64,000 bases of DNA from Streptomyces sp. SKN60 (GTDB taxonomy: Bacteria > Actinomycetota > Actinomycetes > Streptomycetales > Streptomycetaceae): NCBI RefSeq assembly GCF_026236535.1, contig NZ_JAHTMW010000009.1, positions 124,001-188,000 on the forward strand, written 5' to 3'. The notes under the pieces were generated by a model. That model had not been told where the DNA came from and did not search any database. It saw nothing but the letters and a program-made list of their open reading frames with translations. Every line of letters starts with the position of its first letter. Within the stretch, counting starts at the first letter, position 1. The position numbers and the translations under genes were made by a program. Positions 9,513 to 17,099 of this stretch are shown here, piece after piece.

Positions 9513-9794
9513 ATGAGAGCACGGCACCACTTCCACATCGACTACCGCGGCCACTCGGTCAGCGCCACCGTCCAGACCGGACACCACCCGGTCGTCGAGA
9601 TCCTGGTCGACGGCAAGGAGACGGGCCACGCGACGAGCCAGGACGACCGCCCGGTCATGGTCCACATCGAGCTGCCGACCGAGCCGCCGACCCCGGTCGT
9701 CGTCCGGGCCACACCCGGCCCGGGGGTGCCGCGCTGCCTGCTGCTCGGCCCGGAGGAGCAGGAGGGCCATGTGATGGCCCCGCGGATCTACTGA
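9513..9794 (+). CDS. conserved hypothetical protein, 93 aa
   Basis: A small protein starting MRARHHFHIDYRGHS, with GGAGG 7 nt before the ATG. Alternating hydrophobic residues suggest a small beta-rich fold. No catalytic motif, signal peptide or membrane helix is seen. An in-frame upstream ATG at 9435 would add 26 low-complexity residues and lacks a good ribosome site. Function unknown. It lies tail-to-tail with the kinase gene. Confidence 0.65.
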   Translation: MRARHHFHIDYRGHSVSATVQTGHHPVVEILVDGKETGHATSQDDRPVMVHIELPTEPPTPVVVRATPGPGVPRCLLLGPEEQEGHVMAPRIY

Positions 9795-9860
9795 TCTCCT
9801 GATCTATTGATCTACTGAGCCGCTGCCGGACCGACCGGCCGACCGACTGACCGGCCTGGC
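9792..9860. repeat. short TGATCT direct repeats and GACCG repeats
   Basis: The gap between the 93-aa gene and the kinase gene holds three tandem TGATCTnn octamers followed by several GACCG(A/G) units. It leads into a perfect 24-bp palindrome at 9853-9876. Confidence 0.6.
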
Positions 9861-9876
9861 TCAGCTGAGCCAGGCC
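9853..9876. terminator. perfect 24-bp palindrome over the kinase 3' end
   Basis: The sequence centred on TCAGCTGA reads identically on both strands for 24 bp and includes the kinase stop codon. It lies between convergent genes, so a bidirectional terminator or a protein-binding site are both possible. There is no T-run on either side. Confidence 0.45.
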
Positions 9877-10994
9877 ATCCCGATCAGCAGGAAGACGACG
9901 AAGGCGACCGCACCGGCCACGGCGGCGGTTCTGCGCGGTCTGCGCCGGGATATCGCCGCCAGCGCGTTCTCGGTGGGCGGCTGGGCGCGCCGGGACGTCC
10001 GTGACTGCGGCGGTGTCGGCGCCATCACGGCCGGGCCGGGAGCCGGGGCCGGGGCGGCCTGCGGTGCGTGGTGCGGCGCGCGCGGTGCGGTGTGCGGTGC
10101 CGTGTGCGGTGCCGTGTGCGGTGCCGTGTGCGGTACGGGACGGGGTACGGGCTGCGGTACGGCCGGGGGCAGCGGCATCGGCTGGTCGCGCCACGAACCC
10201 GAGGTGAACCAGTCGGCGATGGCCTGCGCCGAGGGGCGCTGCTCCGGCTGCTTGGCGAGCAGCGACAGCAGGTACGCCTCGAAGGCGGCCGGCATCGGCA
10301 CGCCGAGCTGCCGCGGCGGCGCCGGCGGGGTGTCGATGTGCTGGTAGAGCAGCGCGGTCGCGGTGTCGGCGCGGAACGGCGGCTGTCCGGTGAGCAGTTG
10401 GTAGAGCACGCAGCCCAGCGAGTACACGTCCGAGGCGGGCGAGGCGGGCTGCCCGAGGGCCCGCTCGGGCGCGAGATAGAGGCCGGTGCCGACGATCTGG
10501 CCGGTGGTGGTGAGTCCGGCCGAGGGGTCGTCGACGAAGCGGGCGATGCCGAAGTCGGCGAGCTTCACGGTCCCGTCGGCGTCCATCAGCAGGTTCCCCG
10601 GCTTGATGTCGCGGTGCACCACGCCCTGCCGGTGCGCCGCGGCGAGCCCGGCGGCGGCGTGCGCGGCCACCGTGGCCACCTGCTCGGGCCCGAGCACCAC
10701 CGAACGGCCCCGGTCGCCGGCCAGGCTGTCGCCGGACACCAACTCCATGACGAGGAACAGCTTGCCGTCCCAGGTCCCGAAGTCGAAGACGCCGACCACA
10801 TGCGGATGGCTCAGCCGCGCCGCGGTCTGCGCCTCCATCCGGAACCGCTCGGCCGCCGACGGATCGTGCTCGTGCCCCAGCATCAGCTTCACGGCGACAT
10901 CGCGCCCGAGCACCTCGTCGGTCGCCCGCCACACCTCACCCATGCCGCCACGCCCGACACACACTTGGAGCTGATATCGGTCCGCGACCAGCAC
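9861..10994 (-). CDS. serine/threonine protein kinase, tail-anchored
   Basis: A 377-aa Hanks-type kinase. The kinase domain covers about residues 5-265: glycine loop GRGGMG, catalytic lysine in VAVKLM, HRDIKPGN catalytic loop, DFG in LADFGIA, and APE as LAPERA. A Pro/His/Ala linker follows (about 275-345) with a TAPH repeat encoded by a 12-bp tandem repeat (10090-10136). The last 20 residues form one transmembrane helix ending at the stop. There is therefore no extracellular PASTA or other sensor domain, unlike PknB. The GTG start at 10994 is preceded by a GAAGAAGG run. It is divergent from the CHAT gene, and both promoters share the -10 TACGAT. Confidence 0.92.
   Translation of the reverse strand: MLVADRYQLQVCVGRGGMGEVWRATDEVLGRDVAVKLMLGHEHDPSAAERFRMEAQTAARLSHPHVVGVFDFGTWDGKLFLVMELVSGDSLAGDRGRSVVLGPEQVATVAAHAAAGLAAAHRQGVVHRDIKPGNLLMDADGTVKLADFGIARFVDDPSAGLTTTGQIVGTGLYLAPERALGQPASPASDVYSLGCVLYQLLTGQPPFRADTATALLYQHIDTPPAPPRQLGVPMPAAFEAYLLSLLAKQPEQRPSAQAIADWFTSGSWRDQPMPLPPAVPQPVPRPVPHTAPHTAPHTAPHTAPRAPHHAPQAAPAPAPGPAVMAPTPPQSRTSRRAQPPTENALAAISRRRPRRTAAVAGAVAFVVFLLIGMAWLS
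10090..10136. repeat. 12-bp tandem repeat, about 3.9 copies
   Basis: Tandem GTGTGCGGTGCC units inside the kinase gene encode the repeating TAPH linker. The array is in phase with the codons, so length variation would not break the frame. Confidence 0.85.
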
Positions 10995-11139
10995 CTGAGA
11001 CCCACCCTTCTTCTCGACGCCCCATCGTAGAGCGGGTTTTGAAGGGCTCTTGCGTCGCGTCCGGATCAAGGGACACGGCCCGTCAGGGAAGCTCGGGGTC
11101 GCCTTCACTACGATGGGTGTCCGACGAATGGGGGGATTC
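10995..11139. promoter_or_regulatory. divergent promoter region, kinase/CHAT genes
   Basis: A -10-like TACGAT is present on the + strand at 11109-11114 and on the - strand at 11029-11024, each inside the shared 10-mer CTACGATGGG. Predicted leaders are about 20 nt for both genes. No good -35 is seen on either side. The matched elements suggest that kinase and protease genes are expressed together. Confidence 0.55.
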
Positions 11140-14100
11140 GTGACGGACGCGCGCCGCGGGACCGAGGACGAGGGACCGGCCCAGCCCGAGATCCCCGAAA
11201 AACCCGAGAACCCCGAGGTTCGACGCCAGGCCGAAGCCCTGCTCGACCTCGCCCGCCGGTTCACGTCGCGCGTACTGACCGAGGACGAGGCCCTGCGCCG
11301 CGTGCGGGACCCCGCCCTCGAACTCTCGGAGGCCGCCCTGGGCTCGGTCGTGCTGGGGGCGTTACGCGTCGTCCGGGCCGGCACGCCGGGCGACGCGGTG
11401 CCGGCGCTCACCCTCGTACTGGAGGCCGCGCGGTCCCGCTGGGGCGCCCGGCAGAGAACGCCGTGGTGGTGGGCGGCCGACGCCTATGTCGAGGCGGCAC
11501 GCCTCGCCCTGGTGGACGTGGCGGACGGGCTGCTGTTCCGCCGGGCCTGCGCGGTGGCGGACGAACAGATCGCCGTTCTCCGCGACGGCGGCCGCGCCGA
11601 GAACGTCGCCGAACTCGCCGAGACGCTGTTCGCCGCGGGTCTGCTGCGCGTCACGCCGTATCTGGGAGGCATGGCGGGACTGACCTTCCAGTCGGCGTAC
11701 GCCCTGTGGCGTGAACGCAGAGCCCGGCACCGTGCCGTCCACCCCGACGACTCCCTCCCGTCGGAGACCGCGGAGATGCCGCCTCCCCTGGCCGCGGTCG
11801 AGGAAGGCGTCGGCTATCTGCGCGAGGCCGTCGAGCTGTCGCGCGGGCACGAACGGGCGCGGGTCCTCAAGGCGCTGGCCGAGGCTCTGACCATGGTCGC
11901 CGGTCTTCGGCAGGAGTCGTACGACGAGGAGATCCGGGCCCTGGCCCGCGAGGCGTTCGACCTGCTGGATCCCGTCAAGGACCCGCTCACCCTCCTCTAC
12001 CTGCTGAGGATCCTGCATCTGCTCGGTGAGCTCTCGCTGCCCGCCGACCTCCAGGACCTGCTGCCGCTGCCGTTGGCCGCCATCCGGGCCCGGCAGGGGG
12101 CGCAGGAGGCCGCGGGCGTCCTCTCCGAGGCGCTCACCCTCGCCGAGGAGGCCCGCCGGCCCGATCTGGAGTTCCAGCTCCTCCAGGCCGCCGACCGCGA
12201 GCTGCCCGAACTGCCCGGGGACGCGTACCGCCGGCGCCGCTGGGCCAGCGAAGTGCACTGTCTCGCGGGCGAACGCCTGGGCTGTTTCGCGGGCCGGATC
12301 CGCGTGGCGGAGGCCGCGGACCTGATCCGCGAACGCGCGGCGGAAGAGGGCTGGACCCCCGAGGAGCGCGCGGCAACCCTCGTCCATCTGGCGGCACATG
12401 CCCGCGGGAGCGGCGAGGAGCACCTCGGCCGCGCTCTGACGGCGGAGGCTCGGGAGCTGGCGCCGGAGCTGCGCCGACGGTGCGGTCCCGCACTGGACTA
12501 TCTGGACGCGACGCTCTCGTACGAGACGGGCATCGGCACCCCGGCGGGACAGGAGGCCCTCGCCGCCCGCCACTTCGCCGACGCGCTCGCCTCCTACGCG
12601 CTGTGCGGCCAGCTCGATCTGGCGCTGAACAGCCTCGACGCCGCACTGCGCAGCGTGCAGGCGGCCGACGCGAACGACGCCGGCGCGGCCGCGGCCGCGC
12701 TGATTCCCGCCTCCGTATGGCTCCGGGGCGGGTTCGACGAGGTCATCGGCTGGAAACTGCGCGATCTCTACCAGCAGTTGGTCCTCGCACTGAGCGGCCC
12801 CACCCTCTCGTACGGTCTGATGCTGGCGATCCATCAGGCCGCCAAGGGCGTCGACTTCACGTTCCGCACCGGACGGCCCGGCCCGTTCGCACCCTCCGAA
12901 CGGCTCTCGCGCTTTCTCGCCCGTATCCGCGCGGACGAGTCACCGTCGCTGTCACCGTCGTCGGCGCCATCGTTCCCGCCTGAACCGCTCGGCGAGCCCG
13001 AACTCCCGGGCGCTGAGGAAGCCATGCTCTTCTACGTGGCCACCGGCGAATCGGAGCCCGGCAGCGACGCCCAGACGCTGCGCCGCAACGCACAGCGCGC
13101 CGCGGACCGGTGGATCAGCCAGGAACTCGTGGCCGAGGCGCCCGCGGACGGCATTCCGATGATGTTCCCCGACGAGCTGCAGGCGCTCCTGCCCGAGGAC
13201 ACGGTGCTGCTCTCGCTCTTCCTCGCCCACACGCGCCGGGACGGCTCCGACGCGCCGGTGGCCTCGCTCTCCGGCCTCGCGGTGACCCGCGACGACATGC
13301 GGCACCACACCGTGATCCTCTCCGATTTCGAAGCCGGGCTCATCCGCTTCACGAAGGCGGGGCACACCCTCTCCGCCCACCCGGTGGCGTTCCACGTCGC
13401 CGAGCTACGGCAGGCCGTCGTCGCGGACCCGCTGCACCGCCAGGTCGGCCGTCAGGCGCAGGAGCGGCTCCGACAGGACGGCGTCACGCATCTGGCGGCC
13501 TTCACCACCGCCCTCGACGACTGGCGGGCCCAGGGGAAGCGCCATCTCTGCATCTGGCCCAACGGCCCCTTGCACTACGTCCCTTATCACCTGCTCGACG
13601 TCGACGGCCGTCCGCTCGCCGACGACTGGACCGTCACGCAGGTGCCGAGCCTGGGTTTCCTCCGGTCGCCGGCACCCGGCAGTTCGCCCGCACCCGGCGG
13701 TCCGCGGGCCCCTGGGCGGGGACTTCTCGCCTTCGCGTCCGGCGCCGGAGGCGCCCCGCACGGTTTCCCCGCCCAGGACGACCTGGAGACGCATGCCGCC
13801 CGGGTCGCCGCGGCGATGGGCGGCCGTGCCGTGCTGGGGGCCGCGGCGACACCGCGACGGCTCCTCGCCGAACTCCCCGGGGCGCGCTACGTCCACGTGG
13901 CCGCGCACGGCGCGCACAACGAGTGGGCCTCCTGGTACCAGTGCCTGTTCCTGTCGCCGGACCCGGACAACGACGGTCGCGTCTTCGCCCACGACATCCT
14001 CCGGGCGGACCTGCGGGGCGTCGAACTCGTGACGATGAGTTCCTGCGAGTCCGCCCTGGGGCGTTTCGACGTCAACGACAACCTGCGCGGCCTGCCCGCC

Positions 14101-14343
14101 GCCTTCCTGTCCGCCGGGGCCTCGGCCGTCATCGGCTGCCTGTGGCCGGTCCACCCCCAGGTGGCCACGGATTTCTTCGGGACCCTTTACGAGCACCTCG
14201 CACGGACGCCGGACCGGCGGGCCGCCTTCCGCGCCGCCCAGACGGGCGTCCGAGGCCGCCACCCGGCATACCGGGACTGGGGCTCGTTCTGTTTCATCGG
14301 CGACTGGCGCCAGTCGAACGCGAACCACGGAGCTGCCACGTGA
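11140..14343 (+). CDS. TPR-CHAT domain protein (caspase-like protease)
   Basis: A 1067-aa protein. About residues 30-640 are alpha-helical repeats of TPR type. The C-terminal 330 or so residues are a CHAT domain, the caspase-like peptidase fold of separase relatives. It shows the PNGPLHYVPYHLL segment, catalytic histidine in VAAHG (H923) and catalytic cysteine in SSCESA (C969), so both active-site residues are present. GTG 11140 is chosen because a GGGGGGA ribosome site (11130-11136) sits just before it. The frame opens earlier, at 11050. Codon 75 is the rare leucine codon TTA (11362-11364), implying bldA tRNA dependence. It overlaps the next gene by GTGA. TPR-CHAT proteases serve in programmed death and CRISPR-linked defence (family knowledge); its substrate here is unknown. 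Confidence 0.88.
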   Translation: MTDARRGTEDEGPAQPEIPEKPENPEVRRQAEALLDLARRFTSRVLTEDEALRRVRDPALELSEAALGSVVLGALRVVRAGTPGDAVPALTLVLEAARSRWGARQRTPWWWAADAYVEAARLALVDVADGLLFRRACAVADEQIAVLRDGGRAENVAELAETLFAAGLLRVTPYLGGMAGLTFQSAYALWRERRARHRAVHPDDSLPSETAEMPPPLAAVEEGVGYLREAVELSRGHERARVLKALAEALTMVAGLRQESYDEEIRALAREAFDLLDPVKDPLTLLYLLRILHLLGELSLPADLQDLLPLPLAAIRARQGAQEAAGVLSEALTLAEEARRPDLEFQLLQAADRELPELPGDAYRRRRWASEVHCLAGERLGCFAGRIRVAEAADLIRERAAEEGWTPEERAATLVHLAAHARGSGEEHLGRALTAEARELAPELRRRCGPALDYLDATLSYETGIGTPAGQEALAARHFADALASYALCGQLDLALNSLDAALRSVQAADANDAGAAAAALIPASVWLRGGFDEVIGWKLRDLYQQLVLALSGPTLSYGLMLAIHQAAKGVDFTFRTGRPGPFAPSERLSRFLARIRADESPSLSPSSAPSFPPEPLGEPELPGAEEAMLFYVATGESEPGSDAQTLRRNAQRAADRWISQELVAEAPADGIPMMFPDELQALLPEDTVLLSLFLAHTRRDGSDAPVASLSGLAVTRDDMRHHTVILSDFEAGLIRFTKAGHTLSAHPVAFHVAELRQAVVADPLHRQVGRQAQERLRQDGVTHLAAFTTALDDWRAQGKRHLCIWPNGPLHYVPYHLLDVDGRPLADDWTVTQVPSLGFLRSPAPGSSPAPGGPRAPGRGLLAFASGAGGAPHGFPAQDDLETHAARVAAAMGGRAVLGAAATPRRLLAELPGARYVHVAAHGAHNEWASWYQCLFLSPDPDNDGRVFAHDILRADLRGVELVTMSSCESALGRFDVNDNLRGLPAAFLSAGASAVIGCLWPVHPQVATDFFGTLYEHLARTPDRRAAFRAAQTGVRGRHPAYRDWGSFCFIGDWRQSNANHGAAT

Positions 14344-15053
14344 CCCTTCTCGAACTGCCCCTGCCCGTGCCCCCGCTCCACGAGATCGACCTCGTGGCCG
14401 TGGACCGGCTCCAGTCACCCGCTCCCCAGCCCCGTATCGAGGGACGGGTGTCGCTCAGCACGGCCGTCGTCCATCCGCTGACGCCGGAGGAGGCGGCCGG
14501 AGGCGAGGCGGAATGGCTCGGCTTCCTGACGGCGGAAGCCCCGCACAGCGCCTACTTCCTCCTCAGCCTCACCTGCGCGTTCCGTCCCCCGGGGAACGGC
14601 GATCCGTTCGCCGACGCGGCAGTGGGCGTCCTCCTGGAGTCCCCCGACGAGCCGGCCGACCGACAGCCGATCGCCTGGTCGATCTCCCCCAAGAAGCGCT
14701 CCCACCCGGTCGAACGGTCCGGCTCCATCGCGCTCAGCGCCAGTCTCGCGATCGTCGAGACCACCCTCGAGCTCACCCCCGGCCAGGGCCGTGAGGACAT
14801 CTCCGTCATCGGAATGGGCGAAAGGGACAGCGACCCGGAGTGGCGCCTCCAGGCGACCGGCCGCCGCCCCCTCATCGGCGACGAGACCTTCACGATGATC
14901 GTCAAAGCCGCCGCCGGCGCCCCCGTCCAGGCCCACGTCACCGTCGCCGCCACCATCAGACACCGCCGCTTCGGCCTGATCCCCTACCGCGCGGACCTCC
15001 CCACCGCCCTCCGGACCATCAACCTGCAACGATGTCTCGGCTCAGGCCCCTGA
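14340..15053 (+). CDS. unrecognised 237-aa partner of the CHAT protease
   Basis: Coupled to the CHAT gene by a 4-nt GTGA overlap, so the two are made together. The product has no signal peptide or membrane helix. It alternates hydrophobic and polar residues in a pattern suggesting mostly beta strands, with a basic C-terminal segment (HRRFGLIPYRADLP) and a conserved-looking GDETF turn. I do not recognise the family. Genes beside CHAT proteases often encode substrates, inhibitors or sensors, which would fit but is inference. The last seven codons and the stop lie inside the left copy of the tRNA-derived repeat (15031-15111), so its 3' end is shared with the integration site. Confidence 0.7.
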   Translation: MTLLELPLPVPPLHEIDLVAVDRLQSPAPQPRIEGRVSLSTAVVHPLTPEEAAGGEAEWLGFLTAEAPHSAYFLLSLTCAFRPPGNGDPFADAAVGVLLESPDEPADRQPIAWSISPKKRSHPVERSGSIALSASLAIVETTLELTPGQGREDISVIGMGERDSDPEWRLQATGRRPLIGDETFTMIVKAAAGAPVQAHVTVAATIRHRRFGLIPYRADLPTALRTINLQRCLGSGP

Positions 15054-15111
15054 CCTGGTCTTGCGGCTGTCGGGGTGGCGGGATTTGAACCCACGACCTC
15101 TTCGTCCCGAA
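15031..15111. repeat. left attachment-site copy: displaced 3' half of tRNA-Pro(CGG)
   Basis: These 81 bp match 21505-21585 with two differences, and 15046-15111 is exact over 66 bp. The repeat contains the tRNA from the anticodon loop to its 3' end plus downstream flank. No tRNA 5' half follows: identity ends in the anticodon loop. This is the layout left by site-specific integration into a tRNA gene. Confidence 0.88.
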
Positions 15112-15130
15112 TGACGTTCGGTCCGGATCG

Positions 15131-16099
15131 TCACCGGCCGGTGTGCGCCAGCGCCGCCAGGTGGCGTTCGGTGTCGAGGGCGGCCTGGCAGCCGCTGGCG
15201 GCGGCGGTGATGGCCTGGCGGTAGGTGTGGTCGACGACGTCGCCGGCGGCGAAGACACCGGGGAGGTTTGTGCGCGTCGAGGGGGACTCCACCTTGATGT
15301 AGCCCTCGCTGTCGAGGTCGATCTGGCTGGTGAAGAGTTCGGTGCGCGGGTCGTGGCCGATGGCGATGAACAGGCCGGTGGCGTCGAGGTCGCGGGTCTT
15401 GCCGGTGATGACATCGCGGAGGACGACGCCGGCGAGCATGCCGTTCTCTTCCTTGAGTTCGGCGATCTCGCTGTCGAAGGCGAAGGAGATCTTGTCGTCG
15501 GCGAACGCGCGGTTCTGCATGACCTGGGAGGCGCGCAGGGTGGAGCGGCGGTGGACGACGGTGACGGAGCGGGCGAAGCGGGTGAGGAAGGTGGCTTCCT
15601 CCATGGCGGTGTCGCCGCCGCCGACCACGACGATGTCGCGGTCGCGGAAGAAGAACCCGTCGCAGGTGGCGCACCAGGACACCCCGCGGCCGGACAGTTC
15701 GTCCTCCTTGGGGAGGCCGAGCTTGCGGTAGCCGGAGCCGGTGGCGATGATCACGGTCCTCGCGCGGTGGACGGTGCCGGCGGAGTCGGTCAGCCGCTTG
15801 ATGTCGCCGGTGAGGTCCACCTCGACGATGTCGTCGTCGATCATCTCGGCGCCGAACTTCTCGGCCTGGGCCCGCATGTTGTCCATGAGGTCGGGGCCGT
15901 CGATGCCGGTCGGGAAGCCGGGGAAGTTCTCGACCTCGGTGGTCGTGGTGAGCGAGCCGCCGACGAAGATCGAGCTGCCGAAGAGCAGCGGCTTGAGCTG
16001 GGCGCGGGCCGTGTAGAGCGCGGCGGTGTATCCGGCGGGGCCGGAGCCTATGACGATGACCTCGCGGACGTCGTCGGTGGCGGCGGGGGTGTCGGTCAC
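15131..16099 (-). CDS. trxB: thioredoxin reductase
   Basis: A 322-aa cytoplasmic flavoprotein that passes electrons from NADPH to thioredoxin. It has the N-terminal FAD site GSGPAGYTAA, the redox pair in CATC (about residues 148-151), the NADPH site VVGGGDTA and the C-terminal FAD motif VFAAGDV. It lies 4 nt after arsC on the same strand, with AGGAGG inside the arsC 3' end, so the two genes form an operon. Arsenate reductases of the neighbouring type need thioredoxin, so this copy most likely serves arsenate reduction and is extra to the housekeeping enzyme expected elsewhere. It is the leftmost island gene, ending 19 bp from the attachment repeat. Confidence 0.93.
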   Translation of the reverse strand: MTDTPAATDDVREVIVIGSGPAGYTAALYTARAQLKPLLFGSSIFVGGSLTTTTEVENFPGFPTGIDGPDLMDNMRAQAEKFGAEMIDDDIVEVDLTGDIKRLTDSAGTVHRARTVIIATGSGYRKLGLPKEDELSGRGVSWCATCDGFFFRDRDIVVVGGGDTAMEEATFLTRFARSVTVVHRRSTLRASQVMQNRAFADDKISFAFDSEIAELKEENGMLAGVVLRDVITGKTRDLDATGLFIAIGHDPRTELFTSQIDLDSEGYIKVESPSTRTNLPGVFAAGDVVDHTYRQAITAAASGCQAALDTERHLAALAHTGR

Positions 16100-16103
16100 G
16101 GGG

Positions 16104-16520
16104 TCATGCCTCCTGCGTGGCGTCGATCTCGGCGATCAGGGACTCGATGCGGGTCTTGATCTCGTCGCGGATGGGACGGACGGCCTCGACGCTCTTGCCG
16201 TCGGGGTCTTCCAGCTCCCAGTTGAGGTACTTCTTGCCGGGGAAGATCGGGCAGGCGTCGCCGCAGCCCATGGTGATGACGTAGTCGGACGCTTGGACGG
16301 CCTCGGTGGTGAGGATCTTGGGGGCCTGGCCGGCGATGTCGATGCCGAGTTCGGCCATGGCTTCCACGGCGGCCGGGTTGATCTGATCGGCGGGGAGGGA
16401 GCCCGCGGAGCGGACCTCGATGCGGTCGCCGGCGCGGTCGGAGAGGAATCCGGCGGCCATCTGGGAACGGCCGGCGTTGTGGACGCAGACGAACAGGACG
16501 GAGGCGAGCGAGGCAGGCAT
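16104..16520 (-). CDS. arsC: thioredoxin-coupled arsenate reductase
   Basis: A 138-aa reductase with the low-molecular-weight phosphatase fold, which converts arsenate to arsenite. The CX5R loop VCVHNAGRSQ (about residues 11-20) carries the nucleophilic cysteine. Further cysteines in MGCGDACP (about 83-90) fit the resolving residues of thioredoxin-dependent ArsC. Length is normal. It is followed by trxB in the same operon and divergent from arsR1 and acr3, so reduction and export are expressed from one control region. Confidence 0.94.
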   Translation of the reverse strand: MPASLASVLFVCVHNAGRSQMAAGFLSDRAGDRIEVRSAGSLPADQINPAAVEAMAELGIDIAGQAPKILTTEAVQASDYVITMGCGDACPIFPGKKYLNWELEDPDGKSVEAVRPIRDEIKTRIESLIAEIDATQEA

Positions 16521-16790
16521 GAGGGCGTTCCTTTGGTGCGGTCGTGCAAGGGGTCACGTGCCGAGGCCGGTGGCATGGCAGTGCGGTGACGCGGGTGTCG
16601 AGGCTGCTGCGGACGCACGGCGATGCCGGTGTCCGGCAGGTCGGGTAACGGTCCGGCCGGGCCGTGATGGCCGCAGGCGGCCGGCTGCGAGGAGGCGGTC
16701 ATGGCAGGGGCCTCCTTCGACGGCCATAAGTCAGCCCAAGATGTCAGTACGAACTGGTGTCAGTGTCGACTGATGTGAGAGTATCAGTCC
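16521..16790. promoter_or_regulatory. divergent arsC/arsR1 control region with inverted operator pair
   Basis: Two 14-bp sites, TCAGTGTCGACTGA (16760-16773) and its reverse complement (16800-16813), flank the arsR1 start, the second inside its codons. They are probable ArsR1 operators. On the - strand an AAGGAGG (16709-16715) precedes an ATG at 16702 that opens a frame running into arsC in another phase and containing a TTA codon (16648-16646). It may be a leader or a gene relic. Confidence 0.55.
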
Positions 16791-17099
16791 ATGATGACGT
16801 CAGTCGACACTGATCTGATTCGGGTGCTGGGCGACCCCCTGCGCCTCCGGATCGTGACCCTGCTAGCCCGCGAGACGCTGTGCACCACCCACCTCGTGGA
16901 GGAGACCGGCGCCAAGCAGACCAACCTCTCCAACCACCTGAGAGTCCTGCGCGAGGCCGGGGTCGTCGAGACCGAGCCCTGCGGCCGGTTCACGTATTAC
17001 CGGCTCAAGCCGGACGTCATCGAGCAGCTCGCCGGCCAGTTGGCCGAGCTGGCCGAGTCCGCCCGTAACGCCGCCGAGAACAAGAGGGCCTGTCCGTGA
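16791..17099 (+). CDS. arsR: ArsR family metalloregulator (arsR1)
   Basis: A 102-aa winged-helix repressor that should leave DNA on binding arsenite or antimonite. The recognition helix is QTNLSNHLRVLREAG (about residues 42-56) and the wing is GRFTYYRL. One cysteine lies before the helix (TLCTTHL) and others in the EPCGR wing and at the C-terminus (ACP). The classical CVC pair is absent, so its metal site differs from arsR2 and arsR3. It starts ATGATG; either codon could be used. The GTGA overlap with acr3 makes it the first gene of an arsR-acr3 operon. Confidence 0.9.
   Translation: MMTSVDTDLIRVLGDPLRLRIVTLLARETLCTTHLVEETGAKQTNLSNHLRVLREAGVVETEPCGRFTYYRLKPDVIEQLAGQLAELAESARNAAENKRACP

Noticed and set aside
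13110-14339. Long open frame in the +3 phase inside the CHAT gene
   Set aside because: High-GC shadow frame rich in Arg/Pro/Ala; only its last part (from 14340) is a real gene with its own coupled start.
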